Both the position numbers and the translations under genes were made by a program. 64,000 nt of DNA. It comes from an uncultured bacterium (GTDB lineage Bacteria > Verrucomicrobiota > Kiritimatiellia > CAIKKV01). Where the stretch lies: contig CALHRZ010000014.1 of the NCBI GenBank assembly GCA_938038445.1, positions 1-64,000 of the forward strand. The letters run 5' to 3'. The notes under the pieces were generated by a model that made no database searches, was not told where the DNA came from, and saw nothing but the letters and a program-made list of their open reading frames with translations. Shown piece by piece: positions 23,585-31,387 of this stretch. Positions within the stretch are counted from its first letter, which is position 1; every line of letters starts with the position of its first letter.

Positions 23585-25603
23585 CTAGACTTTGTTCCAC
23601 TGCCGGAAAACCGCTGTCAAGGCAGTTTGGGTGTATGCCAATTGTGTTTCCGCCAGCTCATTTGCATCACGGAGAAGCAAGGAGCGGCCATAGAGTCGGG
23701 CGAGTTGGATCCGGCGTTTTTCTGATTCCGCCGTAAGCCGACGGACGTCCTCTGCGACTCTTTTTTTCACTTCGGCAGGGAGGCGGGTGCGCCGTGCGTG
23801 AAAGTATTCCATTTCCAGCAATGCGAATTGCATCTGGAATTGAAGCAAACGAGCTTCCAGCACGGCGCGAAGCAAATCGAACTGTTCCTTATGTCGAGAG
23901 ACCGACGTGCGCAATGAAGCCAAGCCTTCCAACACCGGCGGCAAATATTGGAGATGCACATGATCGGCGCGTGGACTGGAACGCTCCGCCATGAACAGCA
24001 GATCACCGATCGCTCCATCGGGTAGTCCATAATAATGAAACGCGAATCGCTGATCGAACATGCGGAGATCGGACTCTGCGAACGGCGCCCAGCCGGCGGC
24101 GCCGAGGGTGGCGATGCCATAGGCATCCAGATCCGGGTGCGAATTGCAGGCGGCCAGGCTGTGTCCTCGCGACCAACTGGTTCCGATGAGCATCAATCCC
24201 CCATTTCGTTTGCAGGTTCGTGCGCCTTGAAGCGTGTTCAATTGACCCGTGATGAAGCGGGGATGAAATGGACCGTGAAAGGAGACCCGGATGCCGGTGG
24301 CCACTGCGTGGGCAAGTCCCAGCTTTCGATAAAGCCGCTGGAGAAAATCGCTATTGACCCATTCGGGATAATTCCGATTGCGCGCGAACGGTTCCAACCG
24401 TTGACGTTCGATGGAGGAAAGGTCCTCGATCCACCGCCCTTGGGTCCAGGGAACCGGCGGTAGCAGGTCTATTCGACCCAGGGGTCGTCGAAACCAGTTC
24501 CGGGAAACCAGTCCGCCCCGATAGCGCCCCAGTTGGTAATGCACGGGACCGGTCTCGGTGTACCCCCAGCCGCAGAACACCATCTCCTTCGGGAGTGTTT
24601 CGAGAAGCGCGGGGTCGAGATGACGGGCGAGAATATCGGCCCACATCAGGGGAGTCATGCCGCAGTTTTGAACATACGTGGCCACTTGACGCGCCCATTC
24701 GACAAACCGGGCGATGGGCGGTTTCTTCTTGCGATATTGTACGCAACGGGGGCAAGTCGCGATCCGGAAGGTTTCGTCAAGCCCGATATGCAGAAAAGGC
24801 GCGTCCCGATGAAGGGCGATCACGTCATTGAGAAAATCCCGAATGAGCGGCCAGGTGGCGGGATGCGTGGAGCAAGCCTCGGAAGCATCTTCCGGATGTT
24901 CGCGCAGCGAAGCATAGGCCGGTTTGGTGAGCACATATTGAAGATGACCAAGCGTCTGAACGAGGGGAATAATCGTGATTCCGAAACGGGCTGCTTCGGC
25001 CACAAAGGTGCGCACCTGTTGCGGGGTCAGGGCCTCGGGTGCTGCAATATCGGGATGGGAGGGGAGAATGAGGTGGTCCTCGTATTCCACGAGGACGGCA
25101 TTGATGCGCCATTCGGCCAATTCTGGCAACAGGCGGAGAAGGCGGGGAAAGGTCCGCCGTGTCCCTTTCAGATCCAGGTGATAGACGCGCCAGGGGATGT
25201 CGGGCCAGTCATGAATCTCCAGGGAGGGAAGGTGGCGGCCATATTGACGGAAGAGTTGGCGAAGGGTCATCCAGGCGTGGACGAGAGAGGGGTAATCGCG
25301 GCCGGTTGCCGAGGCGCCCTGGGGGGAAACCTGAAGGGCAAAGGATGCACGTGAGCACCGCGCCGGCGGCTTCGGCGGGTGTGGCCCCAACTGGAACATC
25401 CATCCCCTCTCTTCGACGATCCGTGCGGGAAGGGGAAACCGGAGTGGAATTTCCGATGCGGACACGGCGGCCACGGCGGTAAGAGAGCCGGCGTCCGCGC
25501 TGACGGTCAGAGGCAAGGAAGATCGTACGAACCAGATTCCGTCCGCGCAGGTAATTCGCTTCGGCCACGGGAGGAGAGAAGGGGCATCCGTCGTCGGTTT
25601 CAT
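23585..25603 (-). CDS. GH20-like glycosidase (beta-N-acetylhexosaminidase superfamily)
   Basis: This 672-residue protein has an N-terminal alpha/beta domain (about 1-125) leading to a TIM barrel that begins near residue 135 (PDIPWRVYHLDLKG). The GH20 signature HIGLDET at 272-278 supplies the Asp-Glu pair that polarises the substrate acetamido group and acts as acid/base. The helical C-terminal third (about 500-660) resembles the extra domain of other GH20-like enzymes. No signal peptide is evident, so it would be cytoplasmic and act on imported oligosaccharides. No Shine-Dalgarno is visible at its ATG. GH3-like activities are excluded by the motif, but the exact hexosamine substrate is unknown. 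Confidence 0.78.
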   Translation of the reverse strand: MKPTTDAPSLLPWPKRITCADGIWFVRSSLPLTVSADAGSLTAVAAVSASEIPLRFPLPARIVEERGWMFQLGPHPPKPPARCSRASFALQVSPQGASATGRDYPSLVHAWMTLRQLFRQYGRHLPSLEIHDWPDIPWRVYHLDLKGTRRTFPRLLRLLPELAEWRINAVLVEYEDHLILPSHPDIAAPEALTPQQVRTFVAEAARFGITIIPLVQTLGHLQYVLTKPAYASLREHPEDASEACSTHPATWPLIRDFLNDVIALHRDAPFLHIGLDETFRIATCPRCVQYRKKKPPIARFVEWARQVATYVQNCGMTPLMWADILARHLDPALLETLPKEMVFCGWGYTETGPVHYQLGRYRGGLVSRNWFRRPLGRIDLLPPVPWTQGRWIEDLSSIERQRLEPFARNRNYPEWVNSDFLQRLYRKLGLAHAVATGIRVSFHGPFHPRFITGQLNTLQGARTCKRNGGLMLIGTSWSRGHSLAACNSHPDLDAYGIATLGAAGWAPFAESDLRMFDQRFAFHYYGLPDGAIGDLLFMAERSSPRADHVHLQYLPPVLEGLASLRTSVSRHKEQFDLLRAVLEARLLQFQMQFALLEMEYFHARRTRLPAEVKKRVAEDVRRLTAESEKRRIQLARLYGRSLLLRDANELAETQLAYTQTALTAVFRQWNKV

Positions 25604-25732
25604 GCCCGTGAGGTTAGGAATCTATATTTTCAAACGCAATAAAAATGTTTTTCGTTGCGCCTGTTGACGACCGCAATTTTTTTCCTAAAGATAATAAGAC
25701 ACGTTGCCAGAATATGGAAATGAGGAATGTCT
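25604..25732. promoter_or_regulatory. Divergent intergenic region between GH20-like gene and htpG
   Basis: This AT-rich 129-base gap must hold both promoters. Toward htpG, TTGACG at 25664-25669 and GATAAT at 25690-25695 resemble -35 and -10 boxes, but the spacing (20) is too long to be convincing. No CIRCE inverted repeat (TTAGCACTC-N9-GAGTGCTAA) is present, so HrcA control of htpG is unlikely. Confidence 0.4.
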
Positions 25733-27613
25733 ATGCATACAGAACGGAAACCGTTTCAGGCAGAGGTTCGTCGGCTACTCGACCTCGTCATCCATTCCCT
25801 CTATACCCATCGAGAAATATTTTTACGGGAATTGATCTCGAATGCCTCCGATGCAATCGACCGAGCCCGTTTCGAGGCGTTAACCCACCAGGACCGTCTT
25901 CCTGCCAGCGGCGACGACTGGAAAATCGAAATCATCCCCAACCGGACGGATCGGACGCTGACGGTCCGGGACAACGGAATCGGAATGACCGCCGAGGAAC
26001 TCGATCTGAATCTCGGTACCCTCGCGGGTTCCGGCACTCGCCGGTTTTTCGAAGCGCTTTCGTCCGGAGCTGAATCTTCCCGAGCTCCCCAATTGATCGG
26101 CCAATTCGGAGTGGGATTTTACAGTGTGTTCCTCGTAGCCGACCGCGTTACGGTTGTGACGCGACGGGCCGGTTCGGATAAGGCCTGGAGGTGGGAGTCG
26201 GATGGAGGGGGAGAGTACACAGTGAGCGAAGCCCAGCGTTCCGGAGCGGGAACGGATGTGATGCTTCATCTACGCGAGGGGATGGACGAATTTTTGGATT
26301 ATTGGAAAATTCGGGAAATTGTCCGCCGCTATTCCGATTATATTCAATTCCCGATTGTGTTGGATGGCCGGACGATCAACTCTCGGAAGGCGATCTGGCG
26401 AAAGAAGAAAAGCGAAGTCCAAGAGGAGGAATATCGGGAGTTTTATCGGCATCTGACGCACGATCCCTTTCCTCCGTTGCAGACGATCCATTTTGCTGCG
26501 GAAGGAACCACTGAGTTTCAGGCTCTCCTCTACATTCCCACACGTCCACCCCCGGATTTGTGGCTGCCAAACCGCGACCGAACTCCCGGACTACAATTGT
26601 ATGTTCGGAATGTATTTATCACCGATGCCTGCCAGGCGCTCATTCCGCCTTATCTTCGGTTCCTCCGCGGCGTGGTAGAATCGAGCGATCTGCCCCTCAA
26701 CATCTCTCGGGAAACCTTGCAGGATGATGCGATGGTCCGCAAAATCCGGAGCAATCTGGTCAATCGGACTTTGACGGTGTTGAAGGAGATGAAGGATAAG
26801 GAACCGGAAAAGTATCGTTCCTTCTTCCGGGAATTCGGCGCCGTTCTCAAAGAGGGGGTGATGGGGGATCCGGACGCAAAAGACCGCCTGATGGAACTCC
26901 TTCTCTTTGCGACCACCGCAGGCGATGAACCTACGGATCTCCGGACGGTGATCGGGAGGATGAAGCCCGGCCAGACCGCCATCTATTACTTGGTGGCGGA
27001 GAATGAGATAACGGCTCGCCATTCTCCTCTTTTGGAAGGATTTCGGGCGCGTGGGTTGGAAGTCTTGTTGCTGACCGATCCGGTCGATGCCTGGCTGGAA
27101 GGCTTTTTGGAACGCTATCAGGATCATCCCTTTCAAGCGATCCATCGAGGAGAGATCGAATGGCCGAAGGATCTGGAAATGCCGGCAACCGAACAAAATG
27201 CAAGTCCGGAACAACCGATTACGGACGAGGATCTCAAGATGCTGACGCAAGCGCTTCAGACAGCCCTTTCGGATTGGGTTAAGGAGGTTCGTCCTTCGCG
27301 TCGGCTGACGGAGTCTCCCTGTTGCCTGGTGTTTGATCGGGAGGATCCGACTCCTGGGATGGAACGTGTCTTGAAAGCGTTGCGCCAGGAGACGCCGACA
27401 GTACGCCGGATATTCGAGATCCATCCGGATCATCCGGTGATTCGGATGTTGGGCGCAATTCGCCGCCGCAATCCGGAAGATCCACGATTCAAGGAGATGG
27501 CGGAAATATTGTTAGGTCAGGCGATGCTCGCGGAGGGGATGGCGCCGCCGAATCCGGCCCGTTTTGCGAAACTTCTGGCCGATCTGATGGGTCAGATGCA
27601 ACCGGTGGGCTGA
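25733..27613 (+). CDS. htpG: Molecular chaperone HtpG (Hsp90)
   Basis: This 626-residue cytosolic Hsp90 is a homodimeric ATP-driven chaperone. The N-terminal GHKL ATPase is complete: ELISNASDAIDRAR, then VRDNGIGMT and GQFGVGFYSVFL. The middle domain has the conserved NISRETLQDDAMVRKI, and the C-terminal dimerisation part is present with overall length as usual. The ATG at 25733 fits GAGGA six bases upstream; an ATG two codons earlier is too close. The last 22 bases overlap the convergent kinase gene. Confidence 0.97.
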   Translation: MHTERKPFQAEVRRLLDLVIHSLYTHREIFLRELISNASDAIDRARFEALTHQDRLPASGDDWKIEIIPNRTDRTLTVRDNGIGMTAEELDLNLGTLAGSGTRRFFEALSSGAESSRAPQLIGQFGVGFYSVFLVADRVTVVTRRAGSDKAWRWESDGGGEYTVSEAQRSGAGTDVMLHLREGMDEFLDYWKIREIVRRYSDYIQFPIVLDGRTINSRKAIWRKKKSEVQEEEYREFYRHLTHDPFPPLQTIHFAAEGTTEFQALLYIPTRPPPDLWLPNRDRTPGLQLYVRNVFITDACQALIPPYLRFLRGVVESSDLPLNISRETLQDDAMVRKIRSNLVNRTLTVLKEMKDKEPEKYRSFFREFGAVLKEGVMGDPDAKDRLMELLLFATTAGDEPTDLRTVIGRMKPGQTAIYYLVAENEITARHSPLLEGFRARGLEVLLLTDPVDAWLEGFLERYQDHPFQAIHRGEIEWPKDLEMPATEQNASPEQPITDEDLKMLTQALQTALSDWVKEVRPSRRLTESPCCLVFDREDPTPGMERVLKALRQETPTVRRIFEIHPDHPVIRMLGAIRRRNPEDPRFKEMAEILLGQAMLAEGMAPPNPARFAKLLADLMGQMQPVG

Positions 27614-29214
27614 TTCGAGGGCGGTTGTCCGTTGCGCAGAACGCGCCAGAGATATAGAAGTCGGCGCAGGTGGCGGGAGGCGTGAGAAGGCGGCCATCCC
27701 CGCGCCTGAGTGTAACAACGCCAAAAATAGCGCATTTCGGGTGCCGAGATGATGTCGGCGGCAGTGGCGATCCCTTGAGCCAACTGGGAGAGCACGCGAC
27801 GGGCTGATGCCGGAGTGGTGAGGTCGTCTGCGTCAGTCCAGACAAGGGCGTACCCCAATCGAGACGGTTCAGCACGTACTAAAATGTCCGAGAGTTTCAG
27901 CCGCGGCAAAAACAATCCCGTTCGATGGATTTCTCCCAATTCGCGAGCCAAACACGCAAGGACGCCCTGCCGCTGATGTCTCGAATGGGGCTGCGCCAGC
28001 CAAGCGTTGAGAGAGGGGGCTTGGACCGTCTCACAGACGAGGGCACTGGCGCACGGTCTCAATCCACGACGACCTTCCAATACGGCGCGAACAACCGGGA
28101 CGCGCAGTCCTCTATCGGCCAGGCGGGCAAGACCCCGCGCTGCGCGCGCCGCAGCGGACGGAGCGCCCAGCCATTGCGCAAGGAGGCGCCCCATCGGGGG
28201 ACGTGGATAACGTTTGAAATGGCAAACCACATCAAGATCCCGCCAGACACCGGCCACGACGTGAACGCGAGGGGAGTGTCGGATCGGTCTGAGTGTCTCG
28301 AGTCGATTGACCCAGTAGAGAAACAGGTCTGCAATGGGAACGTCCCGCATGCCCTCGGCTCGAATGTCAAGATATTCACGCTGAAATCCGGACATTGCGA
28401 TGAGCACTCGAACGCGGCCGCCCGAACGGTGGGGAACGGACATGCTTTCCACCACGCGAGGAAGATCGGCTTCCGTGAAGAGAGAATCCGCGACTTGATT
28501 ATATCCCGCGAGCAATGTTCGGACGGAGGTGGGCTCGAAAAGGCGCAGGAAGAGAAGGGATCGAAGGAGAGGCCAGAAATCGCGTCGAAATCGCGCTCGC
28601 CGTCGAAACGGGCATCGAAAGACCGAATCCAGATCCACGGCGACCAGACGGGGACCGATGGGTGAAGAGGTTGCCAGCAAATTATCGTCCTTCAAGTCCC
28701 GGTGGGAAAATCCGATGCCATGGAATTGGCCGAGGAGGCGCCCCCATTGAAAAAGCAGATCCGCAATAAGGTGCGGATTTCGGTCGGTTTCTGCCAGCCA
28801 CGCAATGAGCGGCTTGGCGTCAACAGTTTGCGTGACGAGGTATTCTCGTATCAGAAAGCCGAACCGCCGCTGAACGCACCACGCGACAGGAGGAGGAATG
28901 GGTATCCCAGCCTGTTGAATGCGAAGGGCGACGTGGAAGGCGCGGCGGGCGGCGGAAGGGTGGCCGAACGCGCACAAGCCTCGGCGTTTTCGATACTCCT
29001 TCAGCACGAAACCGTCCGACTGAACAACGCAACCCGATGGATCCGATTTCAGCCGAGCGCCGGGCTCATGCAGGATGCGAGGCCAATGTTTGCGGATCCA
29101 TGGCTCAAAAGCGACTCGAAATTCCGGATGGACATGCCAGAGAAGGAAGTCGCCCAGGGGGCGCCGCAAGCCGGTCCGGATGAGGGAAAGCGTCTGTGGA
29201 GGGCAGGCGATCAC
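27592..29214 (-). CDS. Two-lobed InaA/Kdo-type small-molecule kinase, second lobe degenerate
   Basis: This 540-residue protein contains two consecutive kinase-like units of the lipopolysaccharide-core kinase (InaA/WaaP) type. The first (about 40-290) is intact: Lys72 in GFVLKEYRKR, catalytic loop HRDLKDDN (171-178) and metal site VDLDS (193-197). The second (about 315-530) keeps the fold outline (VVCHFKRYPRP, ETVQAPSLNAWL). Its catalytic loop reads IHRTGLFLPRLKLSDIL (429-445) with no aspartate at the HRD position, and its metal site is replaced by VWTDADD. It probably phosphorylates a sugar of the lipid A core or another glycan, using the second lobe as a regulatory pseudokinase. The GTG start overlaps the dehydrogenase stop (GTGA). 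Confidence 0.8.
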   Translation of the reverse strand: MIACPPQTLSLIRTGLRRPLGDFLLWHVHPEFRVAFEPWIRKHWPRILHEPGARLKSDPSGCVVQSDGFVLKEYRKRRGLCAFGHPSAARRAFHVALRIQQAGIPIPPPVAWCVQRRFGFLIREYLVTQTVDAKPLIAWLAETDRNPHLIADLLFQWGRLLGQFHGIGFSHRDLKDDNLLATSSPIGPRLVAVDLDSVFRCPFRRRARFRRDFWPLLRSLLFLRLFEPTSVRTLLAGYNQVADSLFTEADLPRVVESMSVPHRSGGRVRVLIAMSGFQREYLDIRAEGMRDVPIADLFLYWVNRLETLRPIRHSPRVHVVAGVWRDLDVVCHFKRYPRPPMGRLLAQWLGAPSAAARAARGLARLADRGLRVPVVRAVLEGRRGLRPCASALVCETVQAPSLNAWLAQPHSRHQRQGVLACLARELGEIHRTGLFLPRLKLSDILVRAEPSRLGYALVWTDADDLTTPASARRVLSQLAQGIATAADIISAPEMRYFWRCYTQARGWPPSHASRHLRRLLYLWRVLRNGQPPSNQPTGCI

Positions 29215-30473
29215 CCGTGTCCTTTCGCGTTGAGTCCGAGCCGCGAGAGGGACGAATCGGCCTTGGTGATGAGAGCGCGGATTCGCGCGGATTCAACAGG
29301 ATCAGGCCGATCCGGCTGCCAAAGGGTTTCCAGCGCGTGCGAACGATCGGGTTCGGATTTCTTCCAATAGCGAAGGGCTGCGGCCGCGCCTCGCGCAAAA
29401 TGGCGGGGCGTCTGGCCAATGGAGAGGGCGAGTCGCATCGCACCGACGAGGCGGTCATTCCAGCCCAATTTACGCGCGGGGTCTCGGATGATTCGTTCGA
29501 CTGCATCCCGCAAGAACGGATTCGCCATGCGGACCAGCAGGTCTTCCACATAGACGGACCAACCGTCCCGGGTAAAGAGGGGATCCACGTTTTGGTAGCG
29601 GGCGATCAACGCGCAACCGGTTTCTTCAAGAAATGCCTGACGAGCGATCGGGAGAATTCGGGGATCGCGTCCGGCGTCGGACATCCATCGGTGGCCCACA
29701 AGCCACCCGAGATATCCAATGAGGGCATGGGTGGCGTTGTGGCCGTATAATTTGGCTTCTTCGAACGGCAGAAGGTTGTCTTTTTCCTCGAACACGCGAA
29801 TACCCCGCATGAAACCGGGGAGTGTGATGCGAGAGATGAGAATTCGGTTGAACGCCTCCACCAGAAAGGCGCGAGAAAGACCGGGAACGACCGGTTCGAG
29901 TGGTTCCTCGCGAATGCGGGTGGGCTCGGTGACCACGCCGCTCATCTTGCCGATCACCGTGTTGAGAAACTGGACTTGTCCGTGCAGCAAAAAGGGAGCA
30001 TCGGCAAGGCGTTCGACCGCTTGTTCAAGAATCTCGGCCGCATGATTATGATTTTCCGCCGTGTACACGATGCAGGGAACAGGAGAAAACCGGCGGCATT
30101 TCCGGCAAAGACCCTCGGCGAGAATGCCGGCAACCGATTGAGGAGGAGAAGGGGCCTGTTCATAAAAGGCGATGCTGGGAAGGGCCGTCGCAATTTCCGA
30201 AGCGTCTTCGATCGCCTCAATCAGGCGGGCACGATCCGACGGGTCAAGGGGATTAACAATTTCCACACCTTCGACGCGCTGCGTTTCGATCCCTGTTGCC
30301 GTAGCGACATTGACCGCATAAACTCCGCGGGCGTCGCGGATGGCCTGAACGATTTCGGGGACGACCTCCGCAACGATCAGGCGGTGGAACGCACCCGAGC
30401 GGAAGGCTTCATGGAGAAATAGTCCTGCTTGAATCGCGCCAAAACCAAAACCGACAAAGGTACGATCATTCAT
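29211..30473 (-). CDS. Mannitol-type long-chain polyol dehydrogenase
   Basis: This is a 420-residue NAD(P)-dependent enzyme of the polyol-specific long-chain dehydrogenase family (mannitol-1-phosphate 5-dehydrogenase, fructuronate and tagaturonate reductases). The nucleotide-binding motif GFGFGAIQAG is at 8-17. The catalytic KLYGHNATH (241-249) provides the general-base lysine and the histidine typical of the mannitol subfamily. Whether it acts on a free polyol or a polyol phosphate is not decidable here. It overlaps tsaB by eight bases and the kinase by four, so the three genes share a transcript. Confidence 0.85.
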   Translation of the reverse strand: MNDRTFVGFGFGAIQAGLFLHEAFRSGAFHRLIVAEVVPEIVQAIRDARGVYAVNVATATGIETQRVEGVEIVNPLDPSDRARLIEAIEDASEIATALPSIAFYEQAPSPPQSVAGILAEGLCRKCRRFSPVPCIVYTAENHNHAAEILEQAVERLADAPFLLHGQVQFLNTVIGKMSGVVTEPTRIREEPLEPVVPGLSRAFLVEAFNRILISRITLPGFMRGIRVFEEKDNLLPFEEAKLYGHNATHALIGYLGWLVGHRWMSDAGRDPRILPIARQAFLEETGCALIARYQNVDPLFTRDGWSVYVEDLLVRMANPFLRDAVERIIRDPARKLGWNDRLVGAMRLALSIGQTPRHFARGAAAALRYWKKSEPDRSHALETLWQPDRPDPVESARIRALITKADSSLSRLGLNAKGHG

Positions 30474-31161
30474 GACGGGGTGGTGTCCAGGTTGGGGGTA
30501 TTCGAACAGGCGGATGCAGGTAGAGGGGGGAGAGCGGAAGGGAAGGAACTCCTTGGCGGTATTTGTGAAGGACCACTTGTCCTAACGTAGCCGCGGTGGG
30601 ATACACCGGCGCTTCATGCAAGAGGGCTTGAGGACCGAGCGTCTGGCGAAGCACCGTTCCCAGGTGGGGCCAATCCGGGGTTCCGATCAGCAGATTCTCC
30701 GATACGAGCGCGCGAAGAGAGGAAGGTTCGAGAAGTTGGAAATCCCCCTCTTGGGTCCAGCCGTTGGTTGTTCGGACGTAGGATACACACCAGAGCAAAT
30801 TGCGGCGTGCATCGCCGCAAAGGAGGATGCGGGAACCGTGCAACGTGCGGCCCAGCTGAACGGCGGAGGCATCGGAACTGGGGAGTCCAAAAACGGGGCG
30901 GCGTCCCGGCAATGCGAGGCCATGGGCGGTGGCAAGGGCCATTCGGAGGGCCGTATAAGCGCCCGGTCCCAATCCGACGGCAAAGAGATTCACATCGGAC
31001 CATTCAAGCCCTGATTTTTTTCGGAGGAATTCGAGCCCGGCGATCATGCGGCCCTGATCGTTGCGCTGAGCCGGTTGTTCGGTTTCGGCGAGCACGCGGG
31101 TGTCCTGAAGAAGAGCGGCGCTTTGGAAAGGGGTGGAGAATTCGAGCGCCAAAAGGATCAT
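30466..31161 (-). CDS. tsaB: tRNA threonylcarbamoyladenosine biosynthesis protein TsaB
   Basis: This is a 231-residue ASKHA-fold subunit of the TsaBDE complex, which installs t6A37 on ANN-decoding tRNAs. TsaB is the non-catalytic partner that activates TsaD. The hallmark GLGPGAYTALR is at 63-73, where E. coli has GPGSFTGVR. The second half is shorter and more divergent, as is normal for TsaB. The ATG at 31161 was chosen because the longer frame would extend into the tRNA gene 13 bases upstream. tsaD and tsaE are not in this window. Confidence 0.9.
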   Translation of the reverse strand: MILLALEFSTPFQSAALLQDTRVLAETEQPAQRNDQGRMIAGLEFLRKKSGLEWSDVNLFAVGLGPGAYTALRMALATAHGLALPGRRPVFGLPSSDASAVQLGRTLHGSRILLCGDARRNLLWCVSYVRTTNGWTQEGDFQLLEPSSLRALVSENLLIGTPDWPHLGTVLRQTLGPQALLHEAPVYPTAATLGQVVLHKYRQGVPSLPLSPLYLHPPVRIPPTWTPPRHE

Positions 31162-31174
31162 GTGAACAGAGGGG

Positions 31175-31249
<75 letters not shown>

Positions 31250-31264
31250 AGCCAAAACACCTTC

Positions 31265-31294
31265 ACGATATCGCATCGTTGCCGCGGAATTCAA
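31265..31294 (-). promoter_or_regulatory. Putative promoter for tRNA-Gly/tsaB
   Basis: On the minus strand TTGAAT (31289-31294) and TATCGT (31265-31270) lie 18 bases apart, each matching four or more consensus positions. The predicted start is close to the tRNA 5' end. It is divergent from the strong promoter at 31333-31360. Confidence 0.4.
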
Positions 31295-31332
31295 GCATTT
31301 TGTTGAGGGTCGAAGATCAGGGGATCTGGTGG

Positions 31333-31360
31333 TTGACAGTCCGCCCTTCGTCGTGATTAT
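31333..31360 (+). promoter_or_regulatory. Promoter of the large secreted protein-transglutaminase pair
   Basis: A perfect TTGACA (31333-31338) is followed after 16 bases by GATTAT (31355-31360). Transcription would start near 31367 and leave a roughly 20-base leader carrying AGAGAGG (31374-31380) before the ATG at 31388. Confidence 0.55.
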
Positions 31361-31387
31361 ATCGTTGTGATCAAGAGAGGGATGGGA

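Noticed and set aside
25604-25732. CIRCE element before htpG
   Set aside because: I looked for the TTAGCACTC-N9-GAGTGCTAA repeat on both strands and it is absent.
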